Below, one piece after another: positions 22,986-31,870 of a stretch of DNA of 64,000 nt. The notes beneath the pieces were generated by a model. That model was not told where the DNA came from. It did not search any database and saw only the letters and a program-made list of their open reading frames with translations. The DNA comes from CADEEN01 sp963738425. GTDB taxonomy: Bacteria > Pseudomonadota > Gammaproteobacteria > Burkholderiales > Burkholderiaceae_C. Every line of letters begins with the position of its first letter. Position 1 is the first letter of the stretch. The stretch is from positions 62,001 through 126,000 of the forward strand of contig CAVTWT010000015.1 of assembly GCA_963738425.1 (NCBI GenBank), written 5' to 3'. Made by a program: the position numbers and the translations under genes.

Positions 22986-23690
22986 ATGACCGACCTCTCC
23001 GCCTTTCCGATCACCAAGAAATGGCCAGCCCGCCACCCCGAGCGCCTGCAGCTCTACTCGCTGCCCACGCCCAACGGCGTCAAGGTGTCGATCGCGCTCG
23101 AAGAAACCGGCTTGCCCTACGAGGCGCACTTGGTCAGCTTTGCCACCAACGACCAGCTCACGCCGGAGTTCCTGTCGCTGAACCCGAACAACAAGATCCC
23201 GGCGATCGTCGATCCGAACGGCCCCAACGGCCAGCCGCTGGCGCTGTTCGAGTCCGGCGCGATCCTGGTCTATCTGGCGGCCAAGACCGGCCAGCTGATG
23301 CCGAGCGACATTGCCGCGCGCTACGAAACCCTGCAATGGGTGATGTGGCAGATGGGCGGCATCGGCCCGATGTTCGGCCAGCTCGGCTTCTTCCACAAGT
23401 TCGCCGGCAAGGACTACGAAGACAAGCGGCCGCGCGACCGCTACGTGGCCGAGTCGAAGCGCCTGCTCGCCGTGCTCGACCAGCGGCTCGCGAACCGGGC
23501 CTGGGTGATGGGCGACGAGTACACGATCGCCGACATCGCGATCTTTCCCTGGGTGCGCAACCTCGTCGGCTTCTATGGTGCGGGCGATCTGGTGGGCTTC
23601 GACGAGTTCAAGAACGTGCAGCGCGTGTTGGAGGCCTTCGTCGCGCGGCCGGCGGTGGTGCGGGGCCTGAACATCCCGCCGCGCGACTGA
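22986..23690 (+). CDS. Glutathione S-transferase (YfcG/Ure2p-like)
   Basis: 234 residues from ATG 22986, with AAGGAC ribosome site; an upstream in-frame start at 22917 would add a non-conserved basic leader. N-terminal thioredoxin-like domain: LYSLPTPNGVKVSIALEE with Thr-Pro-Asn at the glutathione site, NNKIPAIVDPNG with the cis-Pro, and LFESGAILVYLA, the glutamyl-binding ESGA motif. The helical C-terminal domain includes WVMWQMGGIGPMFGQLGFF and the N-capping box YTIADIAIFPW. This is the Nu-class YfcG type with disulfide-bond reductase activity. Stand-alone gene. Confidence 0.92.
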   Translation: MTDLSAFPITKKWPARHPERLQLYSLPTPNGVKVSIALEETGLPYEAHLVSFATNDQLTPEFLSLNPNNKIPAIVDPNGPNGQPLALFESGAILVYLAAKTGQLMPSDIAARYETLQWVMWQMGGIGPMFGQLGFFHKFAGKDYEDKRPRDRYVAESKRLLAVLDQRLANRAWVMGDEYTIADIAIFPWVRNLVGFYGAGDLVGFDEFKNVQRVLEAFVARPAVVRGLNIPPRD

Positions 23691-23754
23691 GCCGGCACGA
23701 GCGGATTGAGCCACCGCAAGCGCCACGCGCGCTGCGGCATTAGGGTGTCTGGCC

Positions 23755-24727
23755 ATGAAGCGCATGCTGAGTCTGGCCCTGACGGTCGCGATGGCACTGT
23801 CGGCGGTGGCGTGGGCCATAGGCTCGCGCTTCACGGCCGACCTGACGCGTGCCGCCGAGCGCGCGGCGCAGGGCAGCGTGGTCGCGAACACGCGCTGCGG
23901 CCCGATCGAATACGCCGAGGTCGGGCAAGGCCTGCCACTGCTGATGATCCACGGCAGCGGCGGCGGCCACGACCAGGGCATGGCCTTCGCGCGCGCCCTC
24001 ACGCAGCACGGCATCCGCGTCATCGCGATGTCGCGCTTCGGCTACCTGCGCACGCCGCGGCCTGCCGATGCCTCGCCCGAAGCACAGGCCGATGCGCATG
24101 TGTGTCTGCTCGATGCGCTGGGCGTCACGCGGGCTGCGGTGATGGGCGTGTCGGCGGGCGCCCCGTCCGCGCTGCAGACGGCAATTCGCCATCCGGATCG
24201 TGTCAGCGCGCTGGTGCTCGTCGTGCCGATCGCCTACAAGCCGCGCACGGTGGCCGACTCCGCGCCGCCGCTGTCGGACGACAGCGACGCGATATTGATG
24301 CGCCTGCTCGGATCGGACTTTCTGTTCTGGGCCGGTCTTCACATCGCCCGCGAGCAGGTCATGCGCTACGTGCTGGCCACACCGCCGGAGCTGGTCGCGG
24401 CGGCCAGCGCACCGGAACGCGCGCGCGTCGACGCCATGGCCGACGGCATCTTGCCGGTGTCCACGCGCGCCACGGGGCTGCGCGACGACACCGGGCTGGG
24501 CAAGCGCCTCGGGCCCGCGGCGCTCGATGCGGTCCGCGCGCCGACGCTGATCATCAGCGCGCGCGACGACGGCTTCGGCACCTACGCCGCGGCCGAGTAC
24601 ACGGCCAGCCGGATCGCCGGCGCGAAGTTCATCGGCTTCGAGCGCGGCGGCCATCTGCTGGTAGGGCCATGACGACGCGGTGCGCGCGGCCATCGTCAAG
24701 CTGCTCCAGGCGTCGGCCGGACGATGA
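23755..24727 (+). CDS. Alpha/beta hydrolase, exported or membrane-anchored; one apparent frameshift
   Basis: About 323 residues after correcting a one-base insertion near 24665 (a GGG run). The uncorrected frame stops right after GGHLLVG; corrected, it continues HDDAVRAAIVKLLQA, restoring the catalytic His. N-terminal signal or anchor (MLSLALTVAMALSAVAWA). Oxyanion region IHGSGGGHDQG, nucleophile elbow GVSAG and acid in SARDDGFG complete the triad. Its best family match is lipase/esterase/haloperoxidase-like hydrolases; the substrate is unknown. The corrected stop lies 19 bases before the next start, so both genes probably form an operon. Confidence 0.82.
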
Positions 24728-24746
24728 CGAAGCAGGTGATGTGGCG

Positions 24747-25628
24747 ATGGCCCGGATGACATGGACGGCGCTCGTACTCATCGCTCTGGCGGTGGCCTTC
24801 GCCGCGCTCGCCGCGTTCGGCACGTCGCGCTGGAACGCCCGCACGCGCGCGCTGATCGAGCGGCTCGACGCGGCACGGCAACCCGTCACGCCCACGCACT
24901 ACGACGCCGCGCGCGAGCTCGATGGCCTGCCAGCGCCGGTGCAGCGCTTCTTCCGCGCGGTGTTGAAGGATGGTCAGCCGCTGGTCGCCGCCGTCAACAT
25001 CGAACACCGCGGCACGTTCAATCTCGCTGCCGAGGGCCCCGACCAGTGGAAGCCGTTCACGTCCACGCAGCGCGCGGTGATGCGCCGCCCCGGCTTCGTC
25101 TGGGACGGGCGCGTCCGCATGGCGCCGGGCGTCGCGGTGCATGTGCACGACGCGTATGTGGCCGGTGAAGGCATCCTGCATCCTGCCGTCCTCGGCCTGG
25201 TCTCGCTGACCGAGCTGCGCGGCACCAGCGCCGAGCCGGGCGGTGTGGCGCAGGGCGAGTTCATGCGCTACCTGGCCGAAGCGGCGTGGTACCCGACCGC
25301 GCTGCTGCCGAGCCAAGGTGTGCGGTGGACGGCGATGGACGACAACGCCGCGACCGCGACGCTCAACGATGGCACCGTCAGCGCGACGCTGCTGTTCCGC
25401 TTCGATCCGAGAAGCGGCGTCATCGAGTCGGTACGCGCCGAGGCGCGCGGCCGCACCGTCGGCAAGAGCGTCACCCTGACGCCGTGGGAAGGCCGCTGGT
25501 CGGACTACGCCGAACGCGACGGCCTGCGCGTGCCGATGCGCGGCGAGGTCGCGTGGCTGGCACCCGAAGGCCGGCGCGTGTATTGGCGCGGCGAGGTCAC
25601 GGCGTTGCGCTACGAGACTGTGCCCTAG
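24747..25628 (+). CDS. DUF6544-like (DUF6920) membrane-anchored protein
   Basis: 293 residues from ATG 24747 (AGGTGA upstream). One N-terminal membrane helix (TWTALVLIALAVAFAALAAF) and a large soluble domain with the features GLPAPVQRFFRAVLKDGQPLV, HRGTFNLAAEGPDQWKPF, RPGFVWDGRVRMAPGV and AEAAWYPTALLPSQGVRW, as in the DUF6544 family of unknown function. The stop codon TAG (25626-25628) is part of the outer end of a palindromic MITE-like element at 25625-25792, so the natural C-terminus may have been shaped by insertion of that element. It follows the hydrolase closely. Confidence 0.72.
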   Translation: MARMTWTALVLIALAVAFAALAAFGTSRWNARTRALIERLDAARQPVTPTHYDAARELDGLPAPVQRFFRAVLKDGQPLVAAVNIEHRGTFNLAAEGPDQWKPFTSTQRAVMRRPGFVWDGRVRMAPGVAVHVHDAYVAGEGILHPAVLGLVSLTELRGTSAEPGGVAQGEFMRYLAEAAWYPTALLPSQGVRWTAMDDNAATATLNDGTVSATLLFRFDPRSGVIESVRAEARGRTVGKSVTLTPWEGRWSDYAERDGLRVPMRGEVAWLAPEGRRVYWRGEVTALRYETVP

Positions 25629-25792
25629 TCCACTGAATCACTGAAATTGGATCGGCGCTGTCCACGCGATTCGGGCGCGCTGCGGCGTTGCGAATGCTCG
25701 CAATGCCTGTGGGCATTGCTGTGCTTCGCGCCTTGCATCGCATCCCGTCTCGCGCGTCCCTCGCCGCCCATTTCAGTGATTCAGTGGACTAG
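25625..25792. repeat. MITE-like element with perfect 23-bp terminal inverted repeats
   Basis: The left end (25625-25647) starts CTAGTCCACTGAATCACTG and the right end (25770-25792) is its perfect 23-base reverse complement. The 122-base interior contains a second hairpin, GCAATGCC-TGTG-GGCATTGC (about 25699-25718), and no gene. Total 168 bp, too small for a transposase, so it is a non-autonomous element or a repeat-derived structure. It fills the whole gap between two same-strand genes, supplies the TAG stop of the first and ends nine bases before the GTG of the second. Confidence 0.75.
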
Positions 25793-25801
25793 CATTGGGG
25801 C

Positions 25802-26936
25802 GTGACACTGCACCGCCCCGCCGCCTGGTACGCCGAGCGCCTGGCCGAGCCGCGCGCCGCCGACGGCCGGCCGCGCGTGGTGATCGACACCGACGCCGCC
25901 AACGAGATCGACGACCAGTTCGCGCTGGCGTGGGCGCTGCTCGCGCCCGAGCGGCTGGACGTGCTGGCGGTGTACGCCGCGCCCTTCTCCTTCGAGCACC
26001 GCCGCCGCGAATGGCAGCGCGCGCTGGCGGCGCAGGCGCAACCGCAGCAGGCCTCGGCCTGGGACCGCGCGCTGCTGGCGCAGCACGCCAGCGACGCTGG
26101 CGCGGCTGCAGCGCGAGGGCCGCACGCCGGAATCGATCCGCGACTGGCCGGTGTTCTGCGCGCCGGGCGAGGGCATGGAGCGCAGCTTCGACGAGATCGT
26201 GCGCATCTACTCGCTGATGCGCCTGCCGCACGCCGGCCGCGTGTTCCGCGGCAGTGCCGACTACCTCGCCGACGAGCGCACGCCGCTGCCACCGAGCGAG
26301 GCCGTGGAGCACCTGATCGAGACGGCGCTGGCCACGCCGGCCGACGCGGCGCCGCTGTACGTGGCGGCGATGGGCTGCATCACCAACGTCGCCAGCGCGC
26401 TGCTGCGCGCGCCCGAGATCGCCGAGCGCATGGTCGTCGTCTGGACCAGCGGCTTCCCGTCGCACGCGCCGCACATCAACTTCTCGCTCAACCTGGAGCA
26501 GGACATGGCGGCGACGCGCGTGCTGTTCGACAGCGGCGTGCCGATCGTCTACCTGCCGGGCTTCCACGTCGGCGCGCAGCTGCGCCTGTCGCTGCCCGAG
26601 ATGGAACGGCACGTGCAGCCCTGCGGCGCCATCGGCGCCGAGCTGCACCGCCTGTACCGCGACGCCAACCCGCTGCGCGACCTCGCCGGCCTGGACCCGC
26701 GCGCCCCCGGCTACTCGTGGGTGATCTGGGACGTGATCGACATCGCCTGGCTGCTGAACCCGGCGTGGGTGCCGAGCACGCTGGTGCCGACGCCGGGGCT
26801 GGATGGGGAGCGGCGCTGGGTCGGGCGCGGGGAGGGGGCGGCGCCGATGCGCGAGGGGTATGCGGTGGCGCGGGATGCGGTCTTCGGGGACTTTTTCGTG
26901 ACGTTGGCGCGGGCGGGATTTGCGCTGACGCCCTGA
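25802..26936 (+). CDS. Inosine-uridine preferring nucleoside hydrolase family protein; one apparent frameshift
   Basis: About 377 residues when a one-base insertion near 26100 is corrected; both halves have matching high-GC codon use and join as HASDATLARLQREGRTPESI. The metal-binding motif VVIDTDAANEIDDQFALAWAL supplies the Ca2+ Asp residues, although Pro-Gly of the usual DTDPGxDD is Ala-Ala. Later landmarks are YVAAMGCITNVASALL, NFSLNLEQDMAATRVLF and SWVIWDVIDIAWLL with the second metal-site Asp. Starts at GTG 25802, nine bases after the MITE. The enzyme would cleave a nucleoside or related N-glycoside to ribose and base. It is the last normal-GC gene before the accessory patch. Confidence 0.83.
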
Positions 26937-27150
26937 AGCGCTTGCTTTCCGATCTGGGATCGGTCATCCGCATTTCCGCGAACCTGACGTTGAGCCCGGC
27001 ACGACGAAGTCCGCGGGTCATGACCGGGGAACGTACAGAATATTCGTAGAACTGGTATCCACTTCTATGCAGCTCCGGCACTAAGGCGGCAAGGTATGCC
27101 TACATGTCGGCATATGTCCTTGTGCGCTACAACACGTCAGGCATAACACG

Positions 27151-27747
27151 ATGAGCATCCGCTTCCTCTCGGTTCTAGAGAACTTTGACAAGCTCTTCGA
27201 TACGGACGATCTTGACGAGTTTCGAGATCTTGTGGGCTCATCCTTGAAACGGCAGGAGCGCGCGCTCGAGAAGGACTCCCAGGCACTCCAGCGGATGGAA
27301 GGCGAAGATGATGAGAACGCGGGAGGTTACGCCTCACACATCGAAGACAGATGGATGCTTCTTCGTGACGTAGACAACCTTGCGGGACAGCTAGTTGTTG
27401 TTGCCCTGTTCCGCCAGACCGAACTCCATATCAAGCGGGTCGTGAAACGAACGCATCTCAACGTCGATACGAGCAAACTCTACAACTTCAAAGCACTGAA
27501 GGGTGCCATCGCTTTCGACATTGGGGCGCTTCCGAGATTTGCTTCGTTCGACGAACTTCGGCTGTTGAACAACGCGATCAAACATCAGGGACAGGTCAGC
27601 GATGAGCTCAGCGCGAACTTTCCTCAGTGGAAGCTAGGAGAGGAACTGACCGGCCTTGACGCCTGCTACGAGCGGTTGAAGCCGGAGATTGCAGAGTTCA
27701 TTGCGGCCTTTGTCGCAGCGTGCTATCAAGTCAAGAAGCTGCCTTAG
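27151..27747 (+). CDS. Hypothetical helical protein of accessory region (HEPN-like by appearance)
   Basis: 198 residues, about 50% GC with unbiased codons, in sharp contrast to the genes on either side. Predicted all-alpha and soluble. An acidic N-terminus (LFDTDDLDEFRDLV) is followed by DRWMLLRDVDNLAGQLVVVALFRQTELHIKR and a conserved-looking block RLLNNAIKHQGQVS, which resembles the helix around the Arg-x-His motif of HEPN ribonucleases, though the spacing is not canonical. A similar block (HNKVKHR) occurs in the protein at 28474. The gene is preceded by a small palindrome at 27096-27115. No family is recognised with confidence; a defence or toxin role is only a guess from style and context. 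Confidence 0.65.
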   Translation: MSIRFLSVLENFDKLFDTDDLDEFRDLVGSSLKRQERALEKDSQALQRMEGEDDENAGGYASHIEDRWMLLRDVDNLAGQLVVVALFRQTELHIKRVVKRTHLNVDTSKLYNFKALKGAIAFDIGALPRFASFDELRLLNNAIKHQGQVSDELSANFPQWKLGEELTGLDACYERLKPEIAEFIAAFVAACYQVKKLP

Positions 27748-27993
27748 TGGTCACCGACGCGAACGATCGCGCCAGCACGGGTTCACTAACAGCACCGCCT
27801 CATGTAATCTGTTCCACGGACTTCCCCTTTCACAGGCCTTCAGATTGACGACTTCGTACACCACCAATCTTGGTGCCTCGACACCGTCGCAGGAATGTGG
27901 GAAGCCCCTTCGCATTCCCATCGAGCGGACAGTCAAAAGCACGCTGCGCGAGCTTTCGGCCGTGGCTCATGGCGAACGCTCGACTCGTGAAGC

Positions 27994-28443
27994 ATGAGCG
28001 GCTGGCACCGCCTCTGGCTCTTGGTAGCTGTGCTCTGGTTGTGCGTGGTCGGGGGCGCAGCGTGGCTGATGCGCCCCACGCCGGAGAACACTGCGCATCG
28101 AAAGGAGTTCCTTGCAGCGGTGAGTCCACAAAGCGCAATGGTTCAGTGCGGTGACTCCTTAACGCAAGAGCTGTGCGAGAGAAAGGCGAAGGTCGTAGTT
28201 GCTATGCCCAATGGCTATCACTTCCTGCTGGCGGTCGATGACAACACCCAGGATGGGCCGGCCGCAGCAAAGAGCTACTGGCGCGCAGTCGAGCGCGACG
28301 CAGAGCAGGGGCAAAGGGACGCAGCACTTTGGGCCGCGGGCGTGTGGCTAGTACCAACTATTGCCTTGCTCGGTTTGGGTCATGCTGTCGCTTGGGTTCG
28401 GCGAGGGTTCAAGAATGTGGCCTCGTCGCATAAACGAACCTAA
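27994..28443 (+). CDS. Hypothetical two-helix membrane protein
   Basis: 149 residues with two membrane helices (LLVAVLWLCVVGGAAWL near residues 9-25 and AGVWLVPTIALLGLGHAVAWV near 116-136). Between them lies a roughly 85-residue extracytoplasmic domain holding two cysteines (QCGDSLTQELCERKA), possibly a disulfide. Termini are predicted cytoplasmic, the C-terminus basic. GC about 57%. It lies between two unknown soluble proteins on the same strand, 30 bases before the next gene. Family unknown. Confidence 0.6.
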   Translation: MSGWHRLWLLVAVLWLCVVGGAAWLMRPTPENTAHRKEFLAAVSPQSAMVQCGDSLTQELCERKAKVVVAMPNGYHFLLAVDDNTQDGPAAAKSYWRAVERDAEQGQRDAALWAAGVWLVPTIALLGLGHAVAWVRRGFKNVASSHKRT

Positions 28444-28473
28444 TCCTCCATCGACCCGACGCTAGGGTTCAAC

Positions 28474-29028
28474 ATGGACGGCCTCAATCACTGGCGCTAC
28501 TTTCTCTCACTTGAGCGCGAGTTCACCGAGTGCCTTCGCTATGTCGAATTCACCGATGCCCAGCGTCACGTCTACTCTTTTGAGTTTGCCCGGCTGCTGC
28601 TTCTTTCCTGCGCGGAGCTCGACGTACTGTTCAAGGTGATTTGCAACCACATCGATGCTGCTTCTACAGCAGATGGGATCGGTCAGTACTTCTCCTGCAT
28701 TGACAAGAAGTACAACATGCCCGCGGAGGAAGTGCGGGTCAGTCGCTTCTCTCTTGCATTGCTCCCATTTCAGGAGTGGACTCGTGATACGCCACCGAGC
28801 TGGTGGACCGCACACAACAAGGTGAAGCATCGTCGGCATGAAAGCTTTCACATGGCCTCAGCCATCAACGCTCTTGAGGCTATCGCGGGTCTCTTTGTCG
28901 CCAACGTCGTTCTCTTAAGTGAAGCCTCTCTCGCAAGCGTGATCAGCGAAAGACCTGTCCTGTTAGACCGCGAGCATTCGCCCGGCTACCTCATGCTCGA
29001 AGGTGGGTATCGCGTTCACACGCGATGA
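28474..29028 (+). CDS. Hypothetical helical protein of accessory region
   Basis: 184 residues, about 53% GC. Predicted mostly alpha-helical and soluble: RYFLSLEREFTECLRYVEF, FARLLLLSCAELDVLFKVIC, then a Trp-rich turn TPPSWWTAHNKVKHRRHESF and a hydrophobic helix AINALEAIAGLFVANVVLL. The NKVKH block followed by a long helix recalls HEPN-like or abortive-infection helical bundles and the NNAIKH block of the protein at 27151, but no established catalytic motif is certain. It is followed by about 320 bases with no convincing gene. Confidence 0.62.
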   Translation: MDGLNHWRYFLSLEREFTECLRYVEFTDAQRHVYSFEFARLLLLSCAELDVLFKVICNHIDAASTADGIGQYFSCIDKKYNMPAEEVRVSRFSLALLPFQEWTRDTPPSWWTAHNKVKHRRHESFHMASAINALEAIAGLFVANVVLLSEASLASVISERPVLLDREHSPGYLMLEGGYRVHTR

Positions 29029-29347
29029 CGCCTAGCCTCTCCCTCGAGTAAGCGTCCAAGAGGGCGGTGGCTTTATGCCGTCGCTCAGGTTGACAACAAA
29101 GGATCGGCGCAACAGTCCAGTTCGCAGCTCGACCTGCGTGAGGAGCCAACGCGAGCTCAAATTAGAGGTCGCGTCACATCACTCAGTGTGTGTCGCTGTT
29201 CCAGCTTGGCGAAAGCGCGCATGGGTGAACTCACGCGTGGGACGCGACCGCTCGAACGATCGCGACACGAGTGAAGCGCACCCCGCGGTTGGCGCTCAGC
29301 GTCCCTTTGTCGCCGGTGGCAATCTGGACCTACCGCTTGTGCCGCCA
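29029..29347. other. Non-coding stretch at right end of accessory patch
   Basis: No supported gene. Open frames here run into the 3' end of the kinase-like gene in the wrong frame or have poor composition. GC climbs gradually toward the core value. I looked for integron attC arms, direct repeats matching the left flank (26937-27150), tRNA and integrase remnants and saw none that hold up. The motif CGAACGATCGCG recurs here (29252-29263) and near 27757-27768, which may be chance. Confidence 0.4.
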
Positions 29348-30410
29348 TCACCCAAACTCCCGCCGCAGCTCCTCCGTCTCCGCACACACCCGCTCCACCG
29401 CCCCCACCCCCAGATAGCAGTCCACCCGCTCGCGCACATGCGCCACCAGCGCGTCGCTGCTGTGTTCGGCCGACCAGTCCTCGCCGTCGGCGCCGGCGTG
29501 CGCGGCGCGCGGTGACAGCACGCGCCACTTCGCGCACCAGGTGACGGACCACAGCCACATCGCGGCGCGCAGCGGCACGAACCACGGGCGCAGCGCGGGG
29601 CCGATGTCGCAGGCGCGCTGCCAGCGCTCGTAGAAGGCGACGACCTCGGCCACGCTCAGCTCCGCGCGGCTGTCCACGTCCCAGGTGGTGGAGGTGTAGA
29701 GCGTGGCGTGCGCCAGGTCCAGCGGCGGGTGGCTGTAGCGCGCCTTCTCCAGATCGACCAGCACGGCGCGGCCATCTTCGCGGGCGCAGCAGGAAGTTGC
29801 CGGGGTGGCCGTCGAAGGCGATCAGGCGCTTCGGCGGGCGCGCCGCACGCTCGCACTCGCGCGCGAAGCGCTCGCGCGTGGCGTCGATGGCCGCGCGCGC
29901 CGCCGGGGGCAGCGCCGCGGCGTCGAGGTACGCGGCCTGGGCCTCGATCTCGTCGCGCAGCGCGGCCAGCGGGTCGGCGGCGTCGAGCAGCGGGGCGCGC
30001 GCGGCGGCGTCGGCCGGCAGCGGCAGCGTGTGGATCGCGGCGAAGGCGTCGGCGATGGCATCCAGATCCTCGGGCAGGCGCGCGCTGCGGCCCACGATCT
30101 CTTCGACCAGCAGCGCGCCGTGCGGCAGCGCCGCGCTCACCGGCAGCAGGCCGTGCACGCGCGGCACGTGGCCGCTGGCGGCCGCGCGCCGGTAGCACGC
30201 GGCTTCGTAGGCCAGGTTGTCTGCCGCGCCCAGGCCCATCTGGCTGTGCTTGGGCACGCGGGCGAGCACGCCGCTCGCGCCCAGGCGCACGTGGTGGTGG
30301 GCGAGGCCCTTGTCGTGCAGCAGCTCCAGCGGCGCGTCGGCCAGCGGCGAGCGCGCTTCGCGCAGCGCCTGGCGCAGGGCGATGAGCAGCGTGTCGTGGG
30401 CGAGGGTCAT
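29348..30410 (-). CDS. Phosphotransferase enzyme family protein (APH/choline-kinase fold); one apparent frameshift
   Basis: About 353 residues after correcting a one-base insertion near 29773; the halves join as GHPGNFLLR then EDGRAVLVDLEKARY. Kinase-fold features: N-terminal lobe with SGVLARVPKHS, catalytic-loop equivalent LIAFDGHPGNFLL (His-Asp order altered from the usual HGDxxxxN) and metal-binding VDLEKA in place of DxD. Such enzymes phosphorylate small hydroxylated molecules or sugars. It is the last of three minus-strand genes with two glycosyltransferases named in databases for arsenosugar biosynthesis, so a sugar-like substrate is plausible. It borders the low-GC patch. Confidence 0.78.
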
Positions 30411-30439
30411 GGGCGTTAGGCGCAGGCGCGAGGGCTGCC

Positions 30440-31056
30440 TTACAGCCAGCCCGCAGGCAGGTGTGTCAAATCTGCGGGCTCGTCGATGTCGTGCACCACC
30501 GGCAGTTCGACATGCCGCATCGCCGCCTGCGACAAGCGCTCGCGCGTCGTGGCCATCACCGCGCTCGTGCTCCAGGGCATGGCCTCGAACAGCGCCGGCA
30601 GCACGCGGCGCAGGCCGATCAGCGCATAGCCGCCGTCGGCGGCGGGGACGAAGACCGCGTCGCTGTCGGCCAGCGCCTCGGCGGCGCGGCGCAGCACGGC
30701 GGCGTCGAGCGCGGGCGCGTCGGTGCCGATGACGATGACGCGCGCCGCGCCTTGCGCGAACGCACGCTCGAACTGGCGCTGCATGCGCGCGCCGAGATCG
30801 CCCTCGCCTTGTGCGACGAGTGCGACGCCACCCTGCTGTGATTGCGCAGCGAAGGCAGCATGCGAGGTGTCGGGTGCGCAGGCGAGCGTGACGGCATCGA
30901 AGCGACGCAGCGCGCGCTTCGCTGCAGCGTGTGTTCGAGCAAGCGCGCCGCGAGCTGCGCCGCACCGTCGGCGCCGAGCGCCGGGATCAGCCGCGTCTTC
31001 GCGAAGCCCGGCACGGGCGCCTTGGCCATGACGATCAGGTGCGTGCGGCTCGTCAT
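30440..31056 (-). CDS. DUF2064 glycosyltransferase-A-like protein (TIGR04282 type); one apparent frameshift
   Basis: About 205 residues once a one-base deletion near 30920 is corrected. It opens with MTSRTHLIVMAKAPVPGFAKTRL, the family's nucleotide-binding start, and includes GARVIVIGTDAPALD and VFVPAADGGYALIGL, the DxD-like and DGGY motifs. Its ATG overlaps the corrected stop of the TIGR04283 gene (ATGA). Database names link TIGR04282 and TIGR04283 pairs to arsenosugar biosynthesis, but no ArsM methyltransferase or radical-SAM ArsS is in this window. Actual substrate unknown. Confidence 0.85.
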
Positions 31057-31743
31057 CGGTAGGCCGCTGCCAAGCGGTCGGCGCTGACGCCGCGCCAGTA
31101 CAGCCAGCGCAGGCGCCACATCAAGCACGATGGTGCGCCAGGCGCCGCGCTCGTCCCAGCGGCGGCCCGAGGTGACCACCTTGGCGCGCAGGCACGCGGG
31201 TGCGCCCGCGTGGCGGCGCAGGCGTTTGGAGATCTCGATGTCTTCCATCAGCGGCTGGTCCGGAAAGCCGCCGACCGCATCGAAGGCCTCGCGGCGCATG
31301 AACAGCGCCTGGTCGCCGGTGGCGATGCCGGTGAGGCGCGAGCGCGCATTCATGAACGCGGCGACGATGGGCAGCCAGCGCGAGCGGCCGGCGATGCGCA
31401 CGTCGAAGCGGCCCCAGGCGTGGTGCGCGAGGGCGTCACCGACGAGCGCGAGCGCATCGGGCGGCAGCGTGGTGTCGGCATGCAGGAACAGCAGCGTGTC
31501 GCCCGTGGCTGCTCGCGCGCCGGCGTTCATCTGCCGCGCGCGGCCGCGCGGCGAGTGGATCACCGCGTCGGCAGCGCCTTCGCAGCGCGCCACCGTGCCG
31601 TCGCGGCTGCCGCCATCGACGACGATGAGCTGCACGCCCTGTGCACGCAACGACGACAGAGCGATCAGTGCCGCACCGATGCGCTCGGCTTCATCGAGCA
31701 CGGGCATGACGATCGACAGGCGCGGTGGCGAGAACGAATGCAC
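31053..31743 (-). CDS. Family 2 glycosyltransferase (TIGR04283 type); one apparent frameshift
   Basis: About 229 residues from GTG 31743; a TTG at 31785 is also open and neither has a clear ribosome site. GT2 motifs: LSIVMPVLDEAERIG, LIVVDGGSRDGT, GDTLLFLHADTTLPP (DxD), and FMRREAFDAVGGFP with MEDIEISKRLRR. A one-base insertion near 31128 hides the real C-terminus; corrected, it reads VLMWRLRWLYWRGVSADR and stops in the ATGA overlap with the next gene. Uncorrected, the frame runs into that gene and simulates a fusion. First gene of the three-gene operon with TIGR04282 and the kinase-like gene. Confidence 0.87.
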
Positions 31744-31802
31744 TGCTTGATGGTGCCACGACAGCAGAACGTCCGTCTGTCGCAAGCGACGCTAGATAGA
31801 AG

Positions 31803-31833
31803 AGGCCCCGCGACGCTCACGCGCCCGGGGCCT
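31803..31833 (-). terminator. Intrinsic terminator-like hairpin after atpC
   Basis: Stem AGGCCCCG / CGGGGCCT (with one extra base) around a short loop, followed on the minus strand by CTTCTATCT and on the plus strand by TTTGTTCTTCTT. It lies 38 bases past the atpC stop and separates the ATP synthase operon from the glycosyltransferase operon on the same strand. Confidence 0.7.
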
Positions 31834-31870
31834 TTGTTCTTCTTCAGGGTGAGGCCGAAGCCAGCGCGCC

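Noticed and set aside
27689..27997. 102-residue frame whose stop overlaps the next ATG by four bases
   Set aside because: It begins inside the previous gene, has low-complexity Ser/Arg-rich composition and no ribosome site; the overlap is probably chance.
26937..29347. Integron cassette array
   Set aside because: I looked for attC core sites and paired arms after each small gene and found no convincing GTTRRRY/RYYYAAC pairs or integrase.
29075..29515. 146-residue frame on the plus strand
   Set aside because: Its second half is antisense to the kinase-like gene and Pro-rich as expected from high GC; no independent support.
30619..31785. A 388-residue frame that looks like a fusion of two glycosyltransferases
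   Set aside because: It arises from a one-base insertion near 31128 that hides the first gene's stop; the corrected first gene ends in an ATGA overlap with the second, and the second then loses its own frame near 30920.
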